Below, in pieces: positions 19,506 to 30,044 of a stretch of DNA of 64,000 bases. A model generated the notes under the pieces. It worked only from the letters and a program-made list of their open reading frames with translations. It had not been told where the DNA came from and did no database searches. How positions within the stretch are numbered: position 1 is the stretch's first letter; each line of letters opens with the position of its first letter. This DNA comes from Phytophthora quininea. Its lineage: Eukaryota; Oomycota; Peronosporomycetes; Peronosporales; Peronosporaceae. Location: contig JAAVTG010000107.1 of assembly GCA_011947345.1 (NCBI GenBank), positions 121,880-185,879 on the forward strand. The letters run 5' to 3'. A program made the translations under genes and the position numbers.

Positions 19506-21869
19506 ATGCACCGATCCCCTCCGCACCCCCATATCGTCCCAGAAGCCTTTATCCACCGCTGCCAAGTCGAGCATAACCTCTTCCAACAACACCTCTACCT
19601 CGGCGACCCAAGCGCTCTCCAGCAGCGCCGAGTCGCTGCAGCTTCTCTCTCAGCAACAAGAGGACTATTGTGCCCGTCTGCAAGAGCTCCAGAAGCAGCG
19701 TTCGACGTCTGCAGCTCCCAGTATAAGCGTACCCTCAACTGTAACCTCCTGTCCACTGCTGCCACACCCTCCAAAACAGCCACACAAGTGGGTACAAGTA
19801 CAGTAACCATGGATGCCGCCTTACGAGCCCAGGAAGAGGCCAGGAAGCACCAGATGCAGCGGTACCAGGCCATGAGCAGCGGCGACGCAGCTCCTAAAAC
19901 GCCTGAAGAGTTCTCCAAGCTGCGGCAGGAGAAGCTGGTGCGAATGCAGCAGAACGTGACAGTTTTAGCGGCGCAAGCGGCGCAGAAGAGAACCAACGAC
20001 GAGTGGCTTAGGAACAAATTACTGCTGGAGCAGGAGCAGCTGAGACTGCTGCAACTCCACGAGCAGCAGCTCAAGCAGGTCGACAAGGGACAAGCTGCCG
20101 CCATCGCAGACAGTTTACTAGTGCAGCAGCAGCAAGTTATGAGGCAGCAGCAATTGCTGCACGAGATGCTGAAGAAGCAGCAATTGGAGCAACACGCCGA
20201 GCTGCAGCGACAACTTGCACTGCAGAGTGCTGGGAAAGTGGCGACCCCTGCAGCTGCGACGACGTTGATTCACAAGCCGAAGACTCAGCTCGAGACGCAG
20301 ATGGAGGCGCTGGCGCAGGTTGCTCTGCAGCTGAAATCGGCAGCGAATGACGTTGAAATGCGTCAGGCGCTGGATAAAATGACGTCGTGGCTGCATCGGT
20401 GTACGCAGCTGCCACTGCTGCAGATCGCCCAACTAGACTTTCGGGATGTCATGGCGCAACGCCAACCCGCGCTGGTCCGAGCGAACCAGTGGACCATGGA
20501 CCTGAAGGTCAAGTTTGAGTACATTACCCAGAAGATTCTGCAGTTGGTGGGCGTCTTTATGCTTCGCGAGAAGACAAAAGCTGCTACTGCACAGGCTGCT
20601 GCTATGACGACCATCAAAACCACGACGAGTGCTCCTGCCACGGCAGCACAGAAAGCGGCTACTGCTACAGCAGCAGAAGTAAAGAAAGAGGCTGGTGCAA
20701 ATGACAGAAGTGCTGCCTCGTCGATTGAGCGGGATTACGCGGCGCTGAAGGTTCAAATGCAAACCAAACTGAACGAGTTACAGCAAAAGCAAGGAGGATC
20801 TTCAGCTGGCGCGACGACAACTGCGGCCTTAGCGGCTACTTACAAACGTCCGTTGCAAGTGCAGATTCCTGCCAGTTCAAAGAAACCTCGAGTCGGCAAC
20901 TCTACTACAAGTTTGCCAGCTGCACCGACGATCTCAACTGTCGTAAAGCCACGGCCAGCAACGCCACCAATTTCTCCTCGCGTAGCTCAGCAATTTTACG
21001 ACTTCGATATGTCTCCTCGAAACTGCACAGAGGCTGAGGACAAAATGTATCTGCCCACGAAGGCGATCGCAAAGATCATGCACGAGGCGCTACCTGGAGG
21101 AGCAAATGTCGGAGCGTCAACGCCGATGAAGTCAAGCAAAGTCGTAGCAGACAACCAGGAGCCGATCCAGATCAGTGAGGACGCAGTCACCTTCATGCAA
21201 GAGTGTGTGACGGAATTCCTGCTCTACTTCACGAGCGAGGCGCGCGATCAGTCGATCTTAGAGAATCGTAGAACGAAGAAGGGCCTCGGTCTATCCATCT
21301 CCGGGGCCAATGTCATAGATGGGATGGAAAACCTGGGGCTCTCTTCATACGCTCGGGTGCTGGCCGTTTGCAACGAAAAGACCAAACTCATGCAAGATAC
21401 GATCGCACAGAGGAAGTGGGAGCGCAAGAAGCAGATCAGGCAGCGGGCTCTACAGGAAGCCGCGGCTGCTGCCGCTGCGCGTGCCAAAGCGGTTGGCACT
21501 TTACCCAATGCGACTGCTATGTATCCTAGACCAAATGGGGGCACCGTTCAACCCGCAGCTGTGTCATTAGTAGGTCGTTCTGATGTGAGTCCCAGCGCAG
21601 TAAAACTGCAGCAACCGATTGGTGTCAAGACATTTGCGTTAACTGGGGCGTCGATGGCAACAAAGGCAGCCGTACCAATAGCAAAACCAGTTACAGCAAC
21701 AGCAACGGCAAGACCAGTACAGGCGACTGCAATGGCAAGGCCAGTGGCTGGTGCAACTAGTGCTGTTGCGAGAACGACTACAGCGGTAGCACCACCTGCA
21801 GCTCAGCCAGCCACTACGAAAGCTTTGGCTGCCCCAACAGTGGCTAAAACTACACCAGCTACGAAATGA
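19506..21869 (+). CDS. NF-YB-like (CBF/NF-Y histone-fold) protein with long Gln-rich N-terminus
   Basis: A histone-fold domain lies at about residues 514-630 of the 787-codon frame: YLPTKAIAKIMHEALP, then ISEDAVTFMQECVTEFLLYF, TSEARDQSILENRRTKKGL and GMENLGLSSYARVLAV. This order matches NF-YB/HAP3 proteins, which pair with NF-YC and NF-YA on CCAAT boxes; partner and target here are inferred. Residues about 105-280 are a Gln/Leu-rich coiled coil. The C-terminal 180 residues are Ala/Thr/Pro repeats. Typical NF-YB proteins are only 150-250 residues long. The start is uncertain: an ATG at 19400 (MAPPESKTSAVEG) opens another frame, and a third coding-like frame spans about 19550-19750, so an intron or frame error lies upstream of the safe ATG at 19809. 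Confidence 0.75.
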   Translation: MHRSPPHPHIVPEAFIHRCQVEHNLFQQHLYLGDPSALQQRRVAAASLSATRGLLCPSARAPEAAFDVCSSQYKRTLNCNLLSTAATPSKTATQVGTSTVTMDAALRAQEEARKHQMQRYQAMSSGDAAPKTPEEFSKLRQEKLVRMQQNVTVLAAQAAQKRTNDEWLRNKLLLEQEQLRLLQLHEQQLKQVDKGQAAAIADSLLVQQQQVMRQQQLLHEMLKKQQLEQHAELQRQLALQSAGKVATPAAATTLIHKPKTQLETQMEALAQVALQLKSAANDVEMRQALDKMTSWLHRCTQLPLLQIAQLDFRDVMAQRQPALVRANQWTMDLKVKFEYITQKILQLVGVFMLREKTKAATAQAAAMTTIKTTTSAPATAAQKAATATAAEVKKEAGANDRSAASSIERDYAALKVQMQTKLNELQQKQGGSSAGATTTAALAATYKRPLQVQIPASSKKPRVGNSTTSLPAAPTISTVVKPRPATPPISPRVAQQFYDFDMSPRNCTEAEDKMYLPTKAIAKIMHEALPGGANVGASTPMKSSKVVADNQEPIQISEDAVTFMQECVTEFLLYFTSEARDQSILENRRTKKGLGLSISGANVIDGMENLGLSSYARVLAVCNEKTKLMQDTIAQRKWERKKQIRQRALQEAAAAAAARAKAVGTLPNATAMYPRPNGGTVQPAAVSLVGRSDVSPSAVKLQQPIGVKTFALTGASMATKAAVPIAKPVTATATARPVQATAMARPVAGATSAVARTTTAVAPPAAQPATTKALAAPTVAKTTPATK

Positions 21870-22081
21870 ACGGCATCTCCTGGCGAGAACTTGACTATTT
21901 TTCATGTTTGTGGTCTTAACTGTGTGGTCTCTACATCCTGTTTGGGGGCTTCCCGACCCAGACACTCGTCTGGTTGAATTCCAACCTCAATGGAAATACT
22001 GCACTCACGAACGGTGGGGCTGGGTTCCTAGTGAGTGGGGCCGGTAGTTGATATTCACAAAGTTGTCTTTACAGGTTCATC

Positions 22082-25057
22082 TCACAGATTCTTCTCGTAC
22101 TGTTGCGAGATCTGGGACCGCATTTCCCAAGACGACGGCGCCTTGAAGTATCGTAGCATGTCCGCCTCGGCGGGTTGCGCCGTTGTAGAGGCTGGCAAGG
22201 CGGCGGGCGGCGCGATACTCGACTCCACAATGGTGCGCAGCTGCAACGTCTTGGACGAGAACACCGAGAAGTAAATCGTGATCCGCGTACGCAGACGCTT
22301 CTGGCGGCTCCGACGACCAAGAGGCTCTTCTTCCGGTTCTTCTGGAGACGCTGCTGCTTCGTCGTCATCCAGTTCCTCTTCTTCGTCATTGTCGACTGCT
22401 TCCAGTTCATTATTATCAGGCCAGCGCATGAATTGCACCGCCACAGCGCTACCGTTCGAGTCGCCAATGTCTCGCACACGCCACGCGCGATAAGCGACAA
22501 GCGAGCGCTTCCGAGACCATCCAAAGGGGAAATAGTCCTGCGGAACGACCACCGTCGGCTCTTTCTGGTCCAGTTGCAACAGGAAGACTGCGTCGGCCGA
22601 CACCAAACTGTTGGGCAGTGTCAGCGTCATCGTCGTGTCCGTTTCCGTGATGTGAAACACCTGAGTCGTGTGTGCGTGAATCGTTCGCGCCAGCCACGAC
22701 AACGAGGATGCAGCTGACGCCGACCGAACCGAGGCTACGCGTTGCGGTGGCTGGAGATGGTCATCGATGTCTCCCTGGCGGTTCCACTCGCCGGTTAAAC
22801 CACTTGCTCCCGTTAGAGCAGCCTTCCTAAGCGAAGCCGCGACTTCTAAGTCTTGCGGCGAGGGTACTGCATCCTGTATGGCCTGATAATAGTCGGCAAA
22901 GACACTCATGTACGGGAGCGGACGTAAAGCGCCCTCTTCCTTGTCTCCTGCCTGCTGCTGGTCGTCGTCGTCCAGCACCACCCACCACGGCTCCTGCATC
23001 AGCCACAACTCGCAACTCTTTAGCATTTCGTACAGATCCCACTCGCCTTCGTCCGCCGACTCGGCATCTCCCCACGACTTGTGCATACGACGCGGAAGTT
23101 TGGCTACTTGAGTCTCCACAGCGTCGTTCAACAGATCTACTAGCTGCGCGTAAGCTGCCAGCACGCCGCGTCCTGCCTGCGCGCAATCGTGCATTTTCTG
23201 CCGCATATCCTCCAGCAGACCAGCAGATACTAACGCCGTGCAGACCGTGATGAGGTTCGAGCACAAGTACAGGAGCTTCGGGTTGCTCAGAGGGATCTGA
23301 ACAAGCGTATACTTCTTGCATTGCGCAGTGGGGCCTGCGGTCGGCATCGGCGGGGTGATCATATCAAAGGAATGGCGATACACTTTCGGATTGGCCTCCT
23401 TCTGCTTGGCTGCAACTTCTTCGAAGCGATGGATGCGCTTCACGATCGTAAATGCCAGCTGAAGAATACGCGCACGACGGTAGAGCTCGCTGTCAGTGGG
23501 GACTGGCGCCACCACAACAGGCGGCAAGCCTGGAACACCACCGGAAGACGGCGATGGCGCGAAGTGGATCTTTTCGGAAGCCTCGATTGCAGCAGTGATC
23601 GCCTTGTCCGAGTCGGTGGAGCGATTGCGCTTTCGGTTCAAGTAGCTGTCGGGCGACGAGTTCGGAGACATCATCATCAGAGGAACACCGCCACCTTCTG
23701 GGATCATACCTTGCAAGCTGCTTGACCAGGTGTCACGACGAGCATACGGGTACGGTCGGGCGGAGGCGTACGCGTGCTGGTGCAATGCAGCGGCCGTCAG
23801 TCGCGTCGTGTGAACAGGGGGCTCCTAATCCAGACGAAGACGACGTGGAAGCCGATGATGATCGTGTTGACACGAACGGAGTGTGGTTCTCCAGTCGAAG
23901 CTGCATCATGCCGGTAATGGGAGTAAGCACAGGAACTGGTCTCTGCTGTTGGCGAGGCAAATTCATCGAGTGGGATACAGGCATGGGAAGTGCTGCAAGG
24001 GACGACCGCCTGTTGTGGAACGTTCGGCTGCCTCCTTTAGTCACATGAGATCCCGGAGTTCCGTTGAGGAAAGTGCCTACTCCAGGCAGAGGCGGCGTGG
24101 AAACTTGTCCTTCTTGGAAACCTTCAAAGTGAGGCGGGTGGGTCGCCGACATTGACAGTCTCTGTGGGTGTTGTTGGAGCGACTGCTGTTGTTGCTGTAT
24201 GGTCGGAAACGAAATTGTCGAAAAGTAGTCCGTCTTCAGCGAAGCAGAGCGGGTCAATCGCTTGCGCTCCCGTCTCGCTGGGTCTCGCTGCAGACTGGGT
24301 CGTGTCATAAAGCCTGTTGGGGGCTGTCGCTGTTGAGCGGCGACGAACATGGCAGCAGCATCGGTGGCAGCCGCGTTCGTATTCGAGTTTCCGAGGAATT
24401 CATCGATGCTTCGCACGCTCTGTGCAGGTCCTGGTGGCGAGGTAACTCCCGAATCCCCGGTACAATGCCAGGGATTCCCATCACCGGTGTGTTGGCTGCG
24501 TTTGCCTTCGCAAGTGCAGCTTGTGCCTGCGGGGATCGGAATGTCTTTCTGGCCTTGCGACTTGAGGAAATGCGAAACGGAGGCGACGCCATCGCCGCCA
24601 CACACGTGAGGGTGTTGGCGTTCCCCGACGTGCTCGCGTCAAAGACGTAGATTTTGAACACGTGCAAGTTCTTGCAGTTGAGTCGCGACGACTGCCAGCC
24701 ATAGTGCCACGACTGTCGATTGCCGTTGAGTAGGAAGCAAGTGCTGTTGGAACTGCCGGTCGCTGCGGAAGGAACTGGAGTGCCCCGAAACCAACGTCCG
24801 AAGGGCTGGTCGGGCATCTTGACGTCGTCGAAAAGCTCCTGCCGAGGGTAGTCGTGTCCCACTTGCAGACTGGCCTTACCGAGACTAGTGTCCACCGTAG
24901 CTGCCATGGCTTTTGCCGTCGCTGGCTGCTGCTTGGCCACTTCTTCGAAACGTCCCAACACCAGTTGACAATTGGTCAGGAAACACTCGACCACCAGCCC
25001 CGACCCGCAGAAACTCTTTGGGTTGTGGCCTCCACAGCAATGCGGGAAGCATCGCAA
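22082..25057 (-). CDS. Large unidentified protein, three frame-linked segments
   Basis: Three abutting minus-strand frames read as one protein of about 950 residues. Segment 1 (25057 to about 24455) is Cys-rich, with LVLGRFEEVAKQQPA, FGRWFRGTPVPSA and LNCKNLHVFKIYVFD, then MASPPFRISSSRKARK. Segment 2 (to about 23820) is Gln/Ser-rich and disordered. Segment 3 (23785-22082) has RILQLAFTIVKRIHRFEEVA, PKLLYLCSNLITVCTALVSA, and a C-terminal acidic stretch. The joins coincide with a C4 run (24455-24458) and a G5 run (23817-23821), so they look like indels rather than introns. I do not recognise any domain firmly. Its neighbour, the NF-YB-like gene, converges on it from the other strand. Confidence 0.6.
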
Positions 25058-25213
25058 ATTCTGCCATATAATAAAAGAGTTATATTAAAAAAAAAACTTT
25101 AACCCCCAACAACGAACTGCAGTATCCCCTTACCTTGTGTCCACTGGCCTTGTTGCTTCTGCTCAAATAAGACATGCATAAACCCCAATGAGACTAAACT
25201 CTTATCCTCTTAT

Positions 25214-25576
25214 TCACAGTCCAGCCGTTGGAACGCACCGCAAGTACTCGCGGCTGAAGAGCTCCTTGTCGCACTGGTTGTGCACAAAGCGGCAGACGTC
25301 GGGCGCGGCCGTCTCGGAGGCGCCGTCCGACATGCTCTCGGAGCTGGAGCTGTCCACACGGTAGGCGCCGAACGCGCCCCACTGGTCCATGAGGCTGCAG
25401 GATCTCGACCGGTTCGAGAAGTGGCTCGGAGCCGCCCACCGCTCCGGATCGATGCGAATAAATTCCCTGTGTCGGAGAGGCACGTGCAGACGACGGAAAG
25501 CGGCCTGGCTTTGAAACGAAATGAAGGTCCCACCATCTGGTTTATTAGCCAATAAGATGGGTGATCGGCAATGCAC
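25214..25576 (-). CDS. Unidentified ORF, possible upstream exon of the previous gene
   Basis: A frame of 120 codons with IRIDPERWAAPSHFSNRSRS, SSSSESMSDGAS and VCRFVHNQCDKELFSREYL. Composition is coding-like, but no family is recognised. It lies 160 bp upstream of the large unidentified gene on the same strand, with an A/T-rich spacer containing an acceptor-like TTATATGGCAG near 25060. I could not find a donor that preserves the frame, so the link is speculative. Confidence 0.35.
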   Translation of the reverse strand: MHCRSPILLANKPDGGTFISFQSQAAFRRLHVPLRHREFIRIDPERWAAPSHFSNRSRSCSLMDQWGAFGAYRVDSSSSESMSDGASETAAPDVCRFVHNQCDKELFSREYLRCVPTAGL

Positions 25577-25749
25577 TTGGCTTTAGTATGGTGTTGCATA
25601 CGAGCTCTATCACGTTGCAAGTTACTGCCGATGGAGGAAGAACGATGACATGTTGGCGCCGAGCATGGCGTACCTTCAGTCTACTACAGCAGTAAAGCAG
25701 GGCAGTGGCGCACTGGCAGTGCGATGCTGCGGTCTGATCGCTTCGGTCC

Positions 25750-26108
25750 ACCCCAACAATTGCGGTGGCCTGGCTATGAAGAGGGGGACCTTCTGACGGC
25801 TTAAGTCAGTGGATCCCTTAACTTTTTTCAAGTTCATGAAAACACTGTCGGCGCTTTACGTGTTGAATACATGGAACCTCAGGGTGTTCGGCTTGAAATG
25901 ACTGGAGAGAAAATAATTAGAGGTGCAAGAGGAGGGTTTACATCTGAAACCGGCAGATAAAGATTCAATGGACCCCACTTGGAAACGAAAAAGAACGACT
26001 TGTTGCTATTCAGGAGATGCACAAAGTAGTTTGATTGCTTTTACGTTGAGTGGTCAGGTGAGGGCTCTTTACGAAAGTCTTCAGCTCTTGCAACCGCGAA
26101 TACACTTT
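25750..26108. other. No gene recognised
   Basis: Short plus-strand frames only (25923-26180), with no domain. I see no repeats or RNA genes. Confidence 0.4.
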
Positions 26109-26640
26109 CTAAGGATGAGGAAGCTGCAGAAAAGGTATGCAGAAAACAATCTCTTGTATCAACAGAACGTCGTACGGTAGCACCATTCCAATGTTGTCAA
26201 CGCACTCTGTGATACGAGCGTTTGCAGCTGTTGTGTCTTCTTCGCCATAATGTCCCTGTGCAAGACTGGCAATGTACTGATCTCCTTGGGAGACCAGGAT
26301 CAGGGCAACAAATCCCAACTGCCGACTTGAGTGCAAGGTGGTCCCTCTCGATCCGACAATGGCCTCGTTCGCGGAAGCCTCGCTGCCAATCGATGAGAGC
26401 AGTTGAAGGCGGCAGACAGGGAAATTCATCGCGCGTGGTCCCGGCAAGTGAGTCCATTTCGCGTTCGTCGTCGCACCGCCCGCCCGGGCAAAAATTGGCA
26501 GAGCTTTCGAGCAGATTTCCACCGAGCGACACGCCGGCGAAGACGCCGAGCTTGCTGCTGCATGCAGCAATGCATCGCGTGCTCGCGGATTGCAAATCGA
26601 GGCGCTGACAGGAGCAGAAACCTGCCTGCGCCACCCAACC
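26109..26640 (-). CDS. Unidentified small protein
   Basis: The frame at 26570-26109 contains CRLQLLSSIGSEASANEAIV, RQLGFVALILVSQGDQYIAS and ITECVDNIGMVLPYDVLLI, with plausible alternation of hydrophobic and polar residues like a small alpha/beta protein. I cannot place it in a family. It is divergent from the coiled-coil ORF at 26770, about 200 bp apart, so the two may share a promoter. Confidence 0.35.
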
Positions 26641-26769
26641 GGTTTTGCGTCGACACGCCACTCGCTCTATGTTTGGCCGACTTGTGCGATCGCAGACCCA
26701 CGTCAGAGTTGAAGGCAACTTCAACAATCGAGGCGTCCGCGTAGGTCTCGCCTTGCCGATCTCCTCATC

Positions 26770-27498
26770 ATGGACACATTTCGGCGCCAACCTAGTGGCG
26801 AAGCCCCATTTATCAGCCGAGCTTCGACGCGTCGAGCTCTAGGAGCGTCTGGTAGTATTGCGGATGCCTCCCAATACTTCTCGATCGAAACGCGACTGGA
26901 GCTCAAGACGAGGGTCACCAAGCTGCAGTCTCAGCTGCACCAGCTGCTGGTGCAATCCAAGTTAGCCTGGATGCGCAGCTTCACGGAGCCTCGGACGGCT
27001 GCTTCTGCTGCTGCTGTCTCGCAGCTGGTGAAGTTGGGCGAGGTACTCATGACCAAGCTGTCTCGAGCCTTCGACTTGGCTGCAGGGACAGTCACTGCCC
27101 CGCTGCCGGAGTACCAGGCTCTAGTATCGGAGGTGGAGGCTAAGATGGCTACGTTTCAGCATCTCATCGCGAGTATGGCACAAGGCAACTTTCCGCAGCC
27201 AGAAGGAGATCTACGTGAGGAGGAAGACGACAACAGTGCTATCGAAGCTGAAGAGGAAGAAGAAGAGGAAAAGGTAACGTACCTCCACCGCCCGATTCAC
27301 GTCGATCTGCCGTCCATGCAGACGTACTGCAAACACGTAGCACCCCGTACTCCTCGTACCTCCCGCCAAGGCAAAGTTGTCGCCGTCGAAGACCTGACCA
27401 GCTCAACCGCAACAAAAAGCACGTTCACCCACCCTATATATTTAATACACAACTTCCCCATCCTCCATTTCATGATCCAAACCTTGCTACACCATTAG
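26770..27498 (+). CDS. Unidentified coiled-coil protein
   Basis: A 242-codon frame starting MDTFRRQPSGEAPF. Residues 40-75 (RLELKTRVTKLQSQLHQLL) and 85-150 are predicted-looking helices with heptad leucines. They are followed by an acidic run (EEEEEEEE-like) near residue 165. After about 27275 the sequence includes GTAACG-like donor candidates and the final 50 residues are less coding-like, so the 3' end may be misassigned. It converges on the RING-PX gene, overlapping its last bases. Confidence 0.45.
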   Translation: MDTFRRQPSGEAPFISRASTRRALGASGSIADASQYFSIETRLELKTRVTKLQSQLHQLLVQSKLAWMRSFTEPRTAASAAAVSQLVKLGEVLMTKLSRAFDLAAGTVTAPLPEYQALVSEVEAKMATFQHLIASMAQGNFPQPEGDLREEEDDNSAIEAEEEEEEEKVTYLHRPIHVDLPSMQTYCKHVAPRTPRTSRQGKVVAVEDLTSSTATKSTFTHPIYLIHNFPILHFMIQTLLHH

Positions 27499-29762
27499 TG
27501 TCCAACACCATGTAGCTGCTGCTGGGACGCCTGGAACAGTTTTCGCTTCGTCTTGGCCAGTTTGTGCATCTCGACCGTGTTCTTACGCAATGCATCCAAA
27601 ATGAAATACGATCGCGCAGGGTCCAAAGCGGCCACTTTCTCGCCCAGCTCACGTCGATGACTCGCCAGCTCTTCTCGCTTCAGCGCCAGAGCGGATATCG
27701 AGGTCCCGTTATCGCTCGTGTAGGGATTGGTCACTGACAAGTCTGATGTCTGCTGCGTTTGGAGTGCTTCCTCTCGATTGCGGACTCGCGAAAAGGCATC
27801 CTCAATGGCACCCAGTTCTAGCGTCTGCATGCGAACAACTTCCAGCAGCGCATACTCCATACAGTCCGCATCGTTTTTAGTGTTGAGTGACACCGCACTG
27901 AACACGTCGGACGCGCGCTCGTCGAACGCTCGCGTCTCCATATCGTCGTCCTCGTCCGCTTGGAGGGATCGAACGTCTTGCGACTCAGCAAGACGTTGCC
28001 TGCGACGTCGGGCGTGGCTTTGGTCTAGTTTGTTCATTTCGTTCAGCAGTTCACACATTCGGTGCAAGTGCGTGGACTGCTGGCGTGCAGCACGAGAGAG
28101 CTGGCTGCCCTTCTGCGCTGCCGACTGGTATGAGCGCACCACGTCAATATATTTACGGCGGCGCTCGATGCCCGCTCTTGTGGCTGCGTCAGCTTCGTCC
28201 GCTTCGGAAAAGCTTGTGGACAGCTCAGTCTCCGGGTCCTCGGGCAGTCCAGACGCACCAGTCTTGGTGCCAATGCCCGATAGAGCTGTTCCAGTGGAGG
28301 TAACAAGCTTCGCTGCGCTTGAGGTGATTGCCGACACGGCCCCCACGCACTCCAACTACTGCTACGTTTGGTCAGACCCGACCCTTTCCCAACTGACGGT
28401 GGGCTACTAACAGAAGGTGGAGGAGAGTTTTGACTCTCTGCGTCGTTGTCGAACGTGTCTTCATCTACCGAGTAGATCGTCGCCATCCACGCTGCTGTAG
28501 TAGTTTGACGTCGCACGACGCAGACTTTCGAGCTCTTCGGTGGTCGACAGGAGGAAAGCTCGCACCTCCTCCGTCGTGGCAAGATGCGGCTGTCGAAGCA
28601 CTCCTCGCACAAAAGCCTGCAGAAGTCGCATCCGCTCACCCACAAACTCCTTCTCCTTGTTAAAGAAGAGTTGCTTGCCTGGTACACACGGCACCAGTTC
28701 AAATGGGAACTGCCGCTGCAGTTCTCTCTGCAGCCACACAAAGTCGCTGTACCTTCGATACACTTTGACCGACGAGCTCGGCTCTTCTACTTGTCGTAGC
28801 CTCGTCCACGTCTTCGCCGCTTGGTACGGATCGATCGCTTGCGCTCCTTTAGTCGTGTCACTAGCGATACTAATCACTGCGTACCTCGTATACGGCAACA
28901 GCCACGAGCCAACTGTCGTGGGCTCACACACCAGCACTACAAGTTTGCTGGGGTCGTGTCGTCCTGCATGGAGCGACAGTTGAGCTCGGACGCAGTCTAC
29001 CTGCTGCTGCAATTGCTCCGCCTTGGAGTGCAGCTCTTTGGCCACCGCCGCCGCACTGGACGCGTCGTGCTGCACGCGAGCCAATTGGGCCGCGTCGCTC
29101 TGCAGCTGACGCTTCAGGGTCTCCGTCTCGGCCTGCAGCGCCTCCGCCTGCTGAGACGCCACCAGCGCTCGGTGTCTGGCCTCCTCCGCCAGCTCCTGCG
29201 CGCGCTTCTTCTCCTGCTCGTTGATCTCCACCTGCTTGACCAGGAACATGGCCCTCTGAGAGGCCTGCACGCTCTCTCGTTGAGCTGTACGCGCGTGCTC
29301 TTCGGCCTCTTTCGCCAGTTGCTCCTTCTCGCGGACCTGGGTCGTCCACAACTCGCGTAACCTCTGTAACTGGGTCTGCGTCTGCTGCTCCATCTCCTGG
29401 CGGGCGCGCACCAGCTCGTAGTTCTTCGGGAGCGCCTTGGCGCCCTGCAGTGCGTCGAAGCGGGTCTCTCTGCGGCATGTAGGGCACTCCAGCACAGCCA
29501 CCTCGCCGCTAGAGGAGATGGAATGGGCCCCCAGCCGTCGAGACAGCTCTGCAGGATACAAAATGTTGGAGGTAAGAAGAGTTACAGGAGCGTTACGTTT
29601 GATCCTGCACCGCACCTGGCAGAAGGTGTGGCCGCAGCCCAGCAGCCGCGGGATACGCTCTTCATCGTCGTAAGGTTCGTTGCACAGCTCGCACTCGACG
29701 CTGTTGTCCACCATCTCCAGCCACAGCCGCGCCGTGGGCTCGTCCGCTTCCTCGACGTTCAT
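27495..29762 (-). CDS. RING finger - coiled coil - PX domain protein with C-terminal BAR-like helices
   Basis: The ATG at 29762 begins MNVEEADEPTARLWLEMV. A RING finger follows: CELCNEPYDDEERIPRLLGC, GHTFCQ, then after an intron LECPTCRRET. Then come a long coiled coil (Gln/Glu/Ala-rich), and a PX domain with VKVYRRYSDFVWLQRELQRQ and the LVPCVPGKQ and KEFVGERMRLLQAFV elements that bind phosphoinositides. The C-terminal frame (28355-27495) is helical, like sorting-nexin BAR regions. This would be an endosome-associated ubiquitin ligase; that is inferred from the domains. The frame is broken near 28480 and at a C5 run at 28340-28344. Confidence 0.75.
29547..29615 (-). other. Intron of the RING-PX gene (69 bp)
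   Basis: On the minus strand the exon ends TGCCAG before GTGCGG and resumes after TCCTGCAGAG at CTGTCTCG. Removing it joins GHTFCQ to LSRRLGAH in frame and brings the RING cysteine pairs to normal spacing. GT-AG ends and the length fit oomycete introns. Confidence 0.7.
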
Positions 29763-29829
29763 CGGCTCCGAGGGTACGCAGCTTCTTCACAAATCGGAAA
29801 TGACAGAAAACGAATGTGTGAATTTGCGT

Positions 29830-30044
29830 AACCTCTGATTTGTCACTTCAACTCGAAGGCAACATCGCAGGCAACATCGCTTGCCTGCAAGAGTTCTGAG
29901 TGTCAAGATAATAGGGGAGCGCGCTAACAAGGTATTCTCATCGACAAATTCTCTCTCTGGGCATGCTTGTAGCTGAATACGTGTGATCCAGCAACCTTTA
30001 ATGAGTTTTGCTCAACCGCCGCTTCATTTTCGTTTTACAGTATT
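29830..30044. promoter_or_regulatory. Divergent promoter region between the RING-PX and P450 genes
   Basis: About 280 bp separate the two divergent start codons (29762 and 30045). No repeats or other ORFs. Promoter function is inferred from position alone. Confidence 0.4.

Noticed and set aside
22175..22717. Plus-strand frame of 180 codons
   Set aside because: Shadow of the large minus-strand gene, which is coding across this stretch.
28821..29360. Plus-strand frame of 179 codons, Leu/Arg-rich
   Set aside because: Antisense shadow of the coiled coil in the RING-PX gene.
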